12,375 bases of DNA from an uncultured Eggerthellaceae bacterium (GTDB taxonomy: Bacteria > Actinomycetota > Coriobacteriia > Coriobacteriales > Eggerthellaceae), in assembly GCA_958454405.1 (NCBI GenBank), contig CAUEBO010000070.1:1-12375 (forward strand), given 5' to 3'. The notes beneath the pieces are model-generated. The model was given only the letters and a program-made list of their open reading frames with translations. It had not been told where the DNA came from and made no database searches. Shown here piece by piece: positions 6,370 through 12,375 of the stretch. Both the position numbers and the translations under genes were made by a program. Numbering within the stretch: the first letter of the stretch is position 1; every line of letters starts with the position of its first letter.

Positions 6370-6538
6370 GGAAATGCACGAAAACGCGGTCGAATGCGCA
6401 GTTTCCGAGGCCGGTTCGGGCCCGTCGCGCGCCGCAACCGCGCGCAACGCCTGGTCGCGAAATTCGCGTGCCCGATTTTGCGCCCCGCGATTGCACATTC
6501 GACCGCGTTTTCGGTCAGCTGTGTTTTCGTGCATTTCC
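6370..6538. repeat. long imperfect inverted repeat in a 329-bp non-coding stretch
   Basis: Between tRNA-Val and the DUF6125-like gene (6284-6612) I find no gene. After the tRNA terminator the stretch holds two inverted arms: 6370-6400 (31 bases, starting GGAAATGCACGAAAAC) and 6492-6538. Read in reverse complement, the second arm matches the first with one mismatch, apart from a 16-base insertion that duplicates CGAAAAC. The 91-base interior includes an odd palindrome, CGCGAA-A-TTCGCG (6456-6468). The GC bias hides no convincing ORF. It may be a copy of a dispersed intergenic repeat or a folded RNA. Confidence 0.7.
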
Positions 6539-6612
6539 GGATCGGGGCGCCGGTGCGCGCGCCGCCCGGGCTCGGCGGGGCTAGGGGAGGGGATGCGAGC
6601 GGCCTTACGCCT

Positions 6613-7122
6613 CTACCGCAGCGTGAACCTCCAGGCGCAGTTGCAGGTGTCGTCCTCGATCTCCGGATAGCAGCTCAGGCACTCGCAGGCTATGCGGTCG
6701 TCGATGTTCTCGGCGAACACGCCGTACTCCACGATGCCGACGCTCTTGCACGGGTGGAAGCCCATGCCCTTGCGGTCGCGGGCGTTCTGCACGCGGCAGT
6801 CGACGATGCGGTACGTGAGCGCATCGTCGTCGAGGACGATCTCGTCGATGTTGGCGGCCGATTGGCAGCGCAGCGGCAGCGCGCGGGCGAGTCCTTCGAG
6901 CCCCGGATGCTCGGGCAATCCGAGGAATTGCTTGATGCGCCGCGCCTCCGACACGCTGAACCTTCTCCAAGCCTCGCGGTCGTGGTGCATGGCGGCGTCC
7001 ATGCCCTCGTCCCGCTCCACCGATTGGAACCAGGTGCCGTCGAGCGCGACGAGGTTCTTCGCGTAGATTTCCAGCAAGTCGATGAGCTCGTCGTGGGAAA
7101 GGCTGCGGATCGCGTCGTTCAT
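6613..7122 (-). CDS. DUF6125-like cysteine-rich protein of unknown function
   Basis: A 169-residue soluble protein with no signal peptide or membrane segment. The N-terminal half has LIDLLEIYAKNLVALDGTWFQSVE (13-36) and then GMDAAMHHDREAW, with an SEARRI segment. The C-terminal half carries seven cysteines (109, 125, 146, 148, 151, 160, 162), ending CNCAWRFTLR. This layout (DG.WF..VE, then a Cys cluster and a final C.W.F) matches my recollection of the DUF6125 family of bacterial and archaeal proteins. The clustered cysteines suggest a bound metal or Fe-S cluster, which is inference. The ATG at 7122 is fixed by AAGGAG six bases upstream. It is divergent from trpS and has no operon partner here. 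No function can be assigned. Confidence 0.85.
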   Translation of the reverse strand: MNDAIRSLSHDELIDLLEIYAKNLVALDGTWFQSVERDEGMDAAMHHDREAWRRFSVSEARRIKQFLGLPEHPGLEGLARALPLRCQSAANIDEIVLDDDALTYRIVDCRVQNARDRKGMGFHPCKSVGIVEYGVFAENIDDRIACECLSCYPEIEDDTCNCAWRFTLR

Positions 7123-7145
7123 GTTCGTCTCCTTGTCGCGCGTGG

Positions 7146-7164
7146 GTCCCCGCATGCGGGGGAC
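7146..7164. repeat. near-perfect palindrome upstream of the DUF6125-like gene
   Basis: GTCCCCGC-ATGCGGGGGAC is self-complementary apart from one extra G. It lies 24-42 bases before the ATG on the minus strand, so it could be an operator or a leader hairpin. Confidence 0.4.
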
Positions 7165-7217
7165 GGGCCCGGCCGGCGCGCCTCGTTCCGGCTGGGCCGC
7201 TCGTATGGCCGTCGAAC

Positions 7218-7223
7218 ATTCTA
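7218..7223 (-). promoter_or_regulatory. candidate -10 element for the DUF6125-like gene
   Basis: TAGAAT read on the minus strand, 96-101 bases upstream of the ATG. No clear -35 is seen at the proper distance. Confidence 0.35.
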
Positions 7224-7295
7224 GCGCTCCGCACGGACTCGACGGGCGATCTTCCCCGGTTCGGGCGTTTTCTCGGGGCGTCCGCCCAAAACCGC

Positions 7296-7301
7296 TATAC
7301 T
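7296..7301 (+). promoter_or_regulatory. candidate -10 element for trpS
   Basis: TATACT lies 94-99 bases before the trpS start, in an otherwise GC-rich region. The -35 is not recognisable. The leader shows no T-box signature. Confidence 0.4.
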
Positions 7302-7394
7302 GTTGCGATGCGGGTCCGGAGGCTCCCGATCCGCCGGAGCGTTGCGCCGTGCATGCGCCGCGCGCCGAGTCCAACCGCACGTAAGGAACATGCA

Positions 7395-8441
7395 ATGAGC
7401 ATCGACAGCTTCGAAGCGAGCCGCAAGCGCTCTGACGAGATCCGCGCGGACCTGCCCGTCCATCCCGGCAACTACACCATGCTGACCGGGGACCGGCCCA
7501 CGGGACGGCTGCATCTGGGCCATTACTTCGGCACCATACGCGAGCGCGTGGCGCTGCAGGACCTGGGCGTGACCACGCGGGTGGTCATCGCCGACTACCA
7601 GGTCATCACCGACCGCGACACCACCGAGCACATCGCCGACAACGTGCGCAACATGGTCGTCGACTACCTTGCCTGCGGCATCGATCCCGAGAAGACCGTC
7701 ATCTTCACGCATTCGGCCGTGCCGGCTTTGAACCAGCTCATGCTGCCGTTCCTCTCGCTCGTCACCGAGGCCGAGCTGCAGCGCAACCCCACGGTGAAGT
7801 CCGAGATGGAGGCGTCGGGCCACGCGCTCACCGGCCTTTTGCTCACCTATCCCGTCCACCAGGCGTGCGACATCCTGTTCTGCAAAGGCAACATCGTGCC
7901 GGTGGGCAAGGACCAGCTGCCCCATATCGAGCAGACGCGCCTTATCGCGCGCCGCTTCAACGAGCGCTACGGCCAGGTGTTCCCCGAGCCCGAGGGCGTG
8001 CTGAACGACGCCGTGGAGATACCCGGGCTCGACGGGCGCAAGATGTCGAAGAGCTACGGCAACGCCATCGCGCTGTCGGCCACCGACGAGGAGACGGCCA
8101 AGCTCATCAAGAAGTCCAAGACCGACCCCGAGCGCGTCATAACCTACGACAAGGAGAACCGTCCCGGCGTGTCGGCGCTGCTGACCACGGCCGCCCTGTG
8201 CTCGGGACGCACGGAGGCGGACATCGCCGCCGAGATCGGCGAGGCTGGAGCCGGCGCGCTCAAGAAGCACGTGACGGAGTGCGTCAACGGCTTCCTGGCG
8301 CCCATCCGCGAGCGCCGGCGTGAGCTGGCCGCCGACATGGCCTTCGTCGACGACGTGCTGCACGAGGGCAACCGCCGCGCCAACGAGATCGCGAACGCGA
8401 CGCTCGACGAGGTGCGCGAGACGATGGGCATGGTGTACTGA
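7395..8441 (+). CDS. trpS: tryptophanyl-tRNA synthetase
   Basis: A cytosolic class I aminoacyl-tRNA synthetase of 348 residues, close to the usual 330-350. It charges tRNA-Trp with tryptophan using ATP. The N-terminal TGDRPTGRLHLGHYFG contains the HIGH-type signature HLGH (40-43), and KMSKS is at 216-220 after GLDGR. The TGDRPTG form of the first motif is the one found in many Gram-positive TrpS proteins. The ATG at 7395 is chosen because AAGGA lies seven bases upstream and the protein then starts MSIDSFEASR. An in-frame ATG at 7308 would add 29 arginine-rich residues without family support and lies very close to the candidate -10. The gene appears monocistronic, with a non-coding gap on each side. 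Confidence 0.97.
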   Translation: MSIDSFEASRKRSDEIRADLPVHPGNYTMLTGDRPTGRLHLGHYFGTIRERVALQDLGVTTRVVIADYQVITDRDTTEHIADNVRNMVVDYLACGIDPEKTVIFTHSAVPALNQLMLPFLSLVTEAELQRNPTVKSEMEASGHALTGLLLTYPVHQACDILFCKGNIVPVGKDQLPHIEQTRLIARRFNERYGQVFPEPEGVLNDAVEIPGLDGRKMSKSYGNAIALSATDEETAKLIKKSKTDPERVITYDKENRPGVSALLTTAALCSGRTEADIAAEIGEAGAGALKKHVTECVNGFLAPIRERRRELAADMAFVDDVLHEGNRRANEIANATLDEVRETMGMVY

Positions 8442-8456
8442 GGCCGCGCCGCGGCC
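8442..8456 (+). other. hairpin directly after the trpS stop
   Basis: GGCCGC-gcc-GCGGCC starts at the base after the TGA. It has no following T-run, so it is not a standard intrinsic terminator. Confidence 0.35.
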
Positions 8457-8543
8457 GCCTTCCGCCTGCGGGGCCCCGAGCGCGGATCGCCGCCCGGAGC
8501 GCGCCCCTCAAATGTGGGGAGATTGCGATTGGCCTGATCGCGA

Positions 8544-8561
8544 CACTAGGCAATAGTGCCT
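8544..8561. promoter_or_regulatory. interlocked inverted repeats over the -35 of the rimP-nusA promoter
   Basis: CACTA (8544-8548)/TAGTG (8554-8558) and AGGCA (8548-8552)/TGCCT (8557-8561) overlap each other and cover the -35 hexamer. The position suits a repressor operator, but no regulator is identified. Confidence 0.4.
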
Positions 8562-8575
8562 GAATATGGTATAAA
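8547..8575 (+). promoter_or_regulatory. promoter of the rimP-nusA-rnpM-infB operon
   Basis: TAGGCA (8547-8552), a 17-base spacer and TATAAA (8570-8575) with TG one base upstream (extended -10). Transcription would start near 8582, giving a leader of about 190 bases before rimP. It is the most AT-rich patch of the 330-bp gap 8442-8771, which otherwise holds hairpins and no gene. Confidence 0.65.
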
Positions 8576-8586
8576 CTATGGAGCAA

Positions 8587-8617
8587 TGCGCGCGGAACGG
8601 GTTTGATGCAGCGCGCA
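8587..8617 (+). other. first leader hairpin of the rimP-nusA mRNA
   Basis: TGCGCGC (8587-8593) pairs with GCGCGCA (8611-8617) around a 17-base loop. It lies at the very 5' end of the predicted transcript, just before the antiterminator/terminator region. Confidence 0.5.
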
Positions 8618-8621
8618 CCAT

Positions 8622-8668
8622 ACTTTCGAAACATGAGAAAGTGGGCTTGCCCCGCTTTCTTTGTTTGT
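8622..8668 (+). terminator. attenuator-like terminator/antiterminator in the rimP-nusA leader
   Basis: The terminator is a 10-bp stem, AGAAAGTGGG (8636-8645) with CCCGCTTTCT (8651-8660, one G-T pair), loop CTTGC, then a T-rich tail TTTGTTTGT. Upstream ACTTTC (8622-8627) is complementary to GAAAGT (8637-8642), the left arm of the terminator, so an alternative hairpin would break it. This three-segment layout is typical of transcription attenuators. It sits about 100 bases before the rimP start and downstream of the promoter. In E. coli the corresponding operon is known to be autoregulated by NusA; that this one is too is inference. Confidence 0.6.
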
Positions 8669-8731
8669 AAGGCCCCGGACGGGCGCAGGCGCGCAGTCGC
8701 GGGGAAGGCAGGGCACTCGAAGCGCCGAGGC

Positions 8732-8747
8732 CCGCCCCGCGGGGCGG
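8732..8747. repeat. 16-base perfect palindrome before the rimP ribosome-binding site
   Basis: CCGCCCCGCGGGGCGG is exactly self-complementary and lies 13 bases upstream of the AAGGAGG at 8761-8767. As RNA it can form a strong hairpin and might affect ribosome access. It could also be chance in such GC-rich DNA. Confidence 0.45.
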
Positions 8748-8771
8748 CCGAGCGGCGGGGAAGGAGGAGGC

Positions 8772-9242
8772 GTGCTCAGCAGGAAGGAACAGCAGCTGCT
8801 CGATGCGCTGGCCCCCCGCGCGGAGGCCGAAGGCATCGAGGTCGTGACGGTGGAGGTCGTGGGCGCGAAGAAGGCGCCGACGATCCGCGTGTTCATAGAC
8901 ACGCCCGACGGCGTGAGCTTCGACGAGCTGTCAAGCGCGCAAGCGTGGATCAACGACCTCATGGACGAGCTCGACCCGTTTCCGGGCGCGTACATGCTCG
9001 AGGTCTCCTCGCCCGGCATCGACAGGCCCCTGCGCACGATCGAGCATTTCGCGCGTTTCGCGGGCGAGACGGCGGTTGTGAAGACGATCCAGCCGCTCGA
9101 GGGGCGCAGCGCCTGGACGGGGACGATCGTCTCCGCGGGCGACGGGACGGTCGTCCTCGACGTGGACGGCGAGCCCGCGAGCATACCGTTCGACACCATC
9201 AAGCGCGCTCATCTCAAGGGCGCGATCGATTTCGGCTCGTAG
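8772..9242 (+). CDS. rimP: ribosome maturation factor RimP
   Basis: A 156-residue protein, near the usual 150. RimP binds free 30S subunits and helps assemble the 3' domain with S19. The signature YMLEVSSPGIDRPL is at residues 74-87, between an N-terminal alpha/beta domain (GIEVVTVEVVGAKKAPTIRVFID) and a C-terminal SH3-like domain (TGTIVSAGDGTVVLDVDGE...IPFDTIKRAHL). The GTG start at 8772 is fixed by AAGGAGG four bases upstream. In-frame codons before it have no family likeness. It is the first gene of the operon, 27 bases before nusA, and is expressed from the leader described at 8547-8668. The order rimP-nusA-ylxR-infB is widely conserved and supports the call. Confidence 0.95.
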   Translation: MLSRKEQQLLDALAPRAEAEGIEVVTVEVVGAKKAPTIRVFIDTPDGVSFDELSSAQAWINDLMDELDPFPGAYMLEVSSPGIDRPLRTIEHFARFAGETAVVKTIQPLEGRSAWTGTIVSAGDGTVVLDVDGEPASIPFDTIKRAHLKGAIDFGS

Positions 9243-9269
9243 AGCATGTTGAGGAAAGGAAGCGAGAAC

Positions 9270-10490
9270 GTGGCAAGTTCAGAACTGATTGAGGCCTTGC
9301 AGGCGCTGGCCCATGAGCGCAAGATCGACGAGTTCTACCTCATCGAGCGCTTGGAGGCGTCGCTTGCCAAGAGCTACCAGCACATCCTCGACCTCGAATG
9401 GGATGCTCGCGTGACCATCGATCGGCAGACGGGCCGCATCTACGTCTACGAGCTCGTGCCGGTGGGCGAGCCCGACGAGGAGACGGGCGAGTACAGCGAG
9501 TTCGAAGAGCGCGACGTCACCCCCGACGACGTGAGCCGCATCGCCGCCCAGAACGCCAAGGGCGTCATCGCGGCCATCGTGCGCGAGGCCGGCCGCCAGT
9601 CCATCTACGAGGAGTTCTCCGACCGCGTGGGCGACCTCGTGACGGGCACGGTGCTGCAGGGCACGCCTGACTTCACCATCATCAAGATCCGCGACGGCGT
9701 GGAGGCGGAGCTTCCGCACTACGACGTGAAGCGCTACCCCAACGAGCGCAACGAGCGTCCGGCCGGCGAGCACTACCGGCACAACCAGCGCCTCAAGGTG
9801 CTCATCATCGAGGTGCGCGACCCGAACTCCGACGCGCCGAAGATGCGCGGCGAGCAGGCTCGGCCCCCCATCGTGGTGTCGCGCACGCACCCGGACCTCA
9901 TCCGCCGCCTGTTCGAGATCGAAGTGCCGGAGATCTACGACGGCATGGTGGAGATCAAGTCCATCGCCCGCGAGCCGGGCGCGCGCTCGAAGGTGGCCGT
10001 CTCGTCCCGCGAGGCGAACCTCGACCCGGTGGGAGCGTGCGTCGGGCCCAAGGGAAGCCGCGTGCGCATGGTGGTGGAGGAGCTGCGCAACGAGCGGGTC
10101 GACGTGATCCAGTGGGCCGAGGACCCTGCGGTCTACGTGGCCAACGCGCTGTCGCCGGCGAAGGTCACCCGCGTGATGGTGGACGAGGAGAACCACTACG
10201 CCACCGTCATCGTTCCCGACGACCAGCTGTCGCTGGCCATCGGCAAGGAGGGCCAGAACGCCCGCCTCGCCGCGCGCCTGACGGGCTGGCACATCGACAT
10301 CAAGAGCGCGAGCTTCACCGGCGAGCCGCTCGCCGCGACCGACGGCAACATGCTCATCGACGAGGTCGAGGCCGATGACGACGAGGCCGGAGTGTGCGCC
10401 CACGTGGGCGAGGACGGCGTCCGCTGCCGCAACCATGCCCGCCCGGGCAGCCGGTACTGCGGCGTGCACGCCGATCTCGACGAGGCGTAG
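9270..10490 (+). CDS. nusA: transcription termination/antitermination factor NusA with a C3H-type tail
   Basis: A 406-residue protein that binds RNA polymerase and nascent RNA and modulates pausing, termination and antitermination. In order: an N-terminal polymerase-binding domain (SELIEALQALAHERKIDEFYLIERLEASLAKSY...), an S1 domain from about residue 128 (GDLVTGTVLQ...IKIRDGVEAELP), and KH domains with GPKG (259-262) and GKEG (325-328). The last 30 residues form an unusual cysteine/histidine tail, C376-x9-C386-x10-C397-x2-H400. The E. coli-type C-terminal acidic repeats are absent, as in most NusA outside proteobacteria. GTG 9270 is preferred: AAAGGA lies nine bases upstream and the protein then starts like the family (MASSELIEAL). 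ATG 9246 has no ribosome-binding site. It is in the operon between rimP and rnpM. Confidence 0.96.
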   Translation: MASSELIEALQALAHERKIDEFYLIERLEASLAKSYQHILDLEWDARVTIDRQTGRIYVYELVPVGEPDEETGEYSEFEERDVTPDDVSRIAAQNAKGVIAAIVREAGRQSIYEEFSDRVGDLVTGTVLQGTPDFTIIKIRDGVEAELPHYDVKRYPNERNERPAGEHYRHNQRLKVLIIEVRDPNSDAPKMRGEQARPPIVVSRTHPDLIRRLFEIEVPEIYDGMVEIKSIAREPGARSKVAVSSREANLDPVGACVGPKGSRVRMVVEELRNERVDVIQWAEDPAVYVANALSPAKVTRVMVDEENHYATVIVPDDQLSLAIGKEGQNARLAARLTGWHIDIKSASFTGEPLAATDGNMLIDEVEADDDEAGVCAHVGEDGVRCRNHARPGSRYCGVHADLDEA

Positions 10491-10519
10491 GGGCCGAAGC
10501 GGGGAGAGGGCGGTTCACG

Positions 10520-10798
10520 ATGGCGACGACGAACAAGCGGCAGCGCAGCTGCATCGCGTGCGGAAAGCTGGCCGGCAAGGCCGAGCTCCTGCGCATCGTG
10601 CGCGACCCGTCCGGCGTCGTCTCGTTCGACAGGACCGGCCGCGCGCCGGGCCGGGGCGCCTACGTGTGCTCCGGGGAGTGCTTCGCCGCCGCATGCAAGA
10701 AGAAGAAGCTCGACCGGGCGCTCAAGACGACGCTCGGCAGCGATGAGTACGAACGGATCGCCGCCGACGTCGCGACGGCCGCGCGCGATGCGAGATAA
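10520..10798 (+). CDS. rnpM: YlxR-family protein RnpM (RNase P modulator)
   Basis: A 92-residue basic protein. The YlxR family signature is visible: RSCIACG (9-15), ELLRIVRDPSG (22-32), GRAPGRGAYVC (40-50), then CxxxC at 50-54 and a KKKKLDRAL segment. Paired cysteines at 11/14 and 50/54 could be structural or metal-binding. In B. subtilis the family member binds RNase P RNA and modulates the enzyme, and has been renamed RnpM. The same role here is inferred from family and position. The ATG at 10520 follows GAGAGGG with about nine bases spacing. It sits 29 bases after nusA and 18 bases before infB, the usual place. Confidence 0.93.
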   Translation: MATTNKRQRSCIACGKLAGKAELLRIVRDPSGVVSFDRTGRAPGRGAYVCSGECFAAACKKKKLDRALKTTLGSDEYERIAADVATAARDAR

Positions 10799-10816
10799 GA
10801 AGTAGAGGAGTGGTGT

Positions 10817-12375
10817 ATGGCCAGCATGCGAGTACATGAGTTGGCGAAGGAATTCGATATGTCGAGCAAGGAATTGCTCGACAAGCTGCAGCAGATGAAG
10901 ATACCCGCGAAGAGCCATGCGAGCATGCTCGCCGACGCCTACGTTGCCAAGATCCGCAAGAACCTCGAACCTGAGATCAAGCAGCGTGCGGGCAAGCTGG
11001 AGGACGAGGAAGCGGCCAAGCTGGCCGAAGAGCAGGCCGAGGCCGAGCGCAAAAAGGCTGAGGAGGAGCGCGCCCGCCGCGAGGCCGTGGAGAAGGAGCG
11101 CGCCTTGCGCGAGGCCGAGCGCGCCCAGCGCGAGGCGGAGGCCGTCGACGAGGAGGCCTCGGGCGACGAAGGCTCGGCGAAGCCGAAGAAGGCGCCCGCC
11201 GCATCTCCGTTCGAGAGCCTGGCGCACCAGATAGAGAGCGAGAAGGAGCGCGTGGCGCGCGAAGCCGCCGAGGCCCGCGCCCGCGCCCGCCAGGCCAAGA
11301 TGGCGGCCGAGGTGGCCAAGAAGCAGGCGGTGGAGGAAGCGCTTCGCAACCGCACCGGCAAGGGCTCCAAGAGCTCGTCTTCCGCGCCGGCGGCCAAGAA
11401 GCCCGCTCCGGTGCTGGGCGCCAAGAAGCCCGCGTTCGATTCGCTGCTGTCCCAGATAGAAGCCGAGAAGCAGCGCATCGAAGCGCAGAAGCAGGCGACT
11501 CCCGCCGCCTCCGCCGGACGAAAGGGCTCCAAGCCCGAGCGCCCGGCGAAGAAGGGCAAGAAGGGCTCGCAGCATTTCGACCAGGTGGTGCCCGAGCTCG
11601 AGGTCCAGCAGTCCTCCGGCGAGGACCGCTACGCCCAGATGGCCGTGCAGGCCGAGAAGCTGCAGCGCGACAAGGTGCTGGCCGAGGCCCGCGCCGCCGT
11701 GGCCGCCGCCACGTCCCACGAGGGCGAGGGGCGCCGCAAGAAGCGCAAGGAGAAGCGCGAGGCCGAGAACCGCGAGCGCCTGGAGCTGGAGGCCATCGAG
11801 AAGGGCCTCGACCCCACGCTCGTGCTGGACGACTCCGTGGTGGAGATCCCGCAGGGCGCGACCGTGGCCAAGTTCGCCGAGCTTCTGGGCGTGCAGCCCA
11901 ACGACATCATCAAGCGCCTGTTCATGCTGGGCCAGGTGCTCACGCTCACGCAGTCCATGGGCGACGACTTGGTGGAGCTCATCGCCGACGACATGGGCCG
12001 CAAGGTGCGCGTCGTGTCGCCTGAAGAGGAATACGCGGTGGTGTACCACGACAAGGACGAGGACCTCAAGCCCCGTCCCCCGGTCGTGACCGTCATGGGC
12101 CACGTCGACCACGGCAAGACGTCGCTTCTTGACGCCATCCGCGACACGGGCGTGGCCGCGGGCGAGGCCGGCGGCATCACCCAGCACATCGGCGCGTCGG
12201 TGGTGAACATCGACGGCCGCAAGATCACGTTCATCGACACGCCGGGCCACGAGGCGTTCACGGCCATGCGCGCCCGCGGCGCCCAGGTCACCGACGTCAT
12301 CGTGCTGGTGGTGGCCGCCGACGACGGCGTCATGCCGCAGACCATCGAGGCCATCAACCACGCGAAGGCGGCCGA
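10817..12375 (+). CDS. infB: translation initiation factor IF-2, 5' part (3' end outside window)
   Basis: The gene stays open to the right edge, with 519 full codons visible of an expected 850-1000. IF-2 is the GTPase that places initiator fMet-tRNA on the 30S subunit and promotes subunit joining. An IF2-N domain is at residues 1-40 (MRVHELAKEFDMSSKELLDKL). Then comes a long charged Ala/Glu/Lys/Arg linker of about 290 residues, probably helical, and a second IF2-N-like domain (PQGATVAKFAELLGVQPNDIIKRLF). The G domain begins with G1 GHVDHGKTS (428-436), a GGITQHIGA switch I segment and DTPGH (474-478). The linker has two related segments, PFESLAHQIESEKERV from residue 131 and AFDSLLSQIEAEKQRI from residue 206. 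The ATG at 10817 has GAGGAG six bases upstream. Confidence 0.97.
   Translation, partial: MASMRVHELAKEFDMSSKELLDKLQQMKIPAKSHASMLADAYVAKIRKNLEPEIKQRAGKLEDEEAAKLAEEQAEAERKKAEEERARREAVEKERALREAERAQREAEAVDEEASGDEGSAKPKKAPAASPFESLAHQIESEKERVAREAAEARARARQAKMAAEVAKKQAVEEALRNRTGKGSKSSSSAPAAKKPAPVLGAKKPAFDSLLSQIEAEKQRIEAQKQATPAASAGRKGSKPERPAKKGKKGSQHFDQVVPELEVQQSSGEDRYAQMAVQAEKLQRDKVLAEARAAVAAATSHEGEGRRKKRKEKREAENRERLELEAIEKGLDPTLVLDDSVVEIPQGATVAKFAELLGVQPNDIIKRLFMLGQVLTLTQSMGDDLVELIADDMGRKVRVVSPEEEYAVVYHDKDEDLKPRPPVVTVMGHVDHGKTSLLDAIRDTGVAAGEAGGITQHIGASVVNIDGRKITFIDTPGHEAFTAMRARGAQVTDVIVLVVAADDGVMPQTIEAINHAKAA

Noticed and set aside
6209..6612. tRNA-Val 3' end as an integration site with remnants of a mobile element
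   Set aside because: No integrase is visible and I found no direct repeat of the tRNA 3' end in the window. The inverted repeat beside it does not include tRNA sequence.
7302..7394. T-box leader or 29-residue N-terminal extension upstream of trpS
   Set aside because: The stretch is under 100 bases, with no T-box consensus or specifier loop. The ATG at 7308 lies too close to the candidate -10, and the added residues do not match TrpS proteins.
8578..8670. 30-codon ORF (starting MEQCARNG) spanning the rimP leader attenuator, possible leader peptide
   Set aside because: Its ATG lies three bases after the -10 hexamer, upstream of the expected transcription start, and it has no ribosome-binding site or run of regulatory codons. 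Its stop just after the T-tract is probably coincidence.
10196..12361. 721-codon open frame on the minus strand opposite nusA, rnpM and infB
   Set aside because: It is a shadow of GC-rich codon use. Its product is a Leu/Gly/Arg/His-rich low-complexity string, and the plus strand carries well-known genes throughout.

Overview
The window is high-GC bacterial DNA with dense coding. The gene content and GC-rich codon use fit a Coriobacteriia actinobacterium, probably of the Eggerthella/Gordonibacter type. That assignment rests on protein style and gene order, not on a search. Nearly everything is chromosomal core. I see no transposase, integrase, CRISPR array, toxin-antitoxin pair or phage gene, and no convincing wholly new multi-gene system. 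The unusual material is regulatory or sits in protein tails.

Left part (1-3642): the 3' part of a fused 23S rRNA methyltransferase gene (rlmKL) enters from the left. It overlaps tail to tail by 25 bp with a YczE-like membrane protein gene on the minus strand. That gene has a good sigma70-type promoter in a divergent intergenic region shared with a plus-strand MFS transporter gene.

Middle (3643-7122): an EAL-domain c-di-GMP phosphodiesterase candidate with a degenerate GGDEF domain follows a leader that contains a terminator-like hairpin. Its codons 5-7 contain a run of nine G, a possible phase-variation tract. Next come two divergently transcribed tRNA genes, tRNA-CAU (minus) and tRNA-Val-CAC (plus). 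Each has its own promoter and intrinsic terminator. A 329-bp non-coding stretch after tRNA-Val carries a long imperfect inverted repeat. A DUF6125-like cysteine-rich protein gene lies on the minus strand.

Right part (7123-12375): trpS stands alone. A 330-bp gap then holds a strong promoter and a leader that can fold into mutually exclusive antiterminator and terminator hairpins. After it comes the conserved operon rimP-nusA-rnpM(ylxR)-infB, which makes 30S maturation, transcription elongation/termination, RNase P modulation and translation initiation proteins. infB runs off the right edge. NusA ends in an unusual C3H-type cysteine/histidine tail.

The observations most worth following are the poly-G tract in the EAL gene, the attenuator-like leader of the nusA operon, the NusA zinc-finger-like tail, and the apparent loss of the NPPY catalytic motif in the RlmL half of RlmKL.
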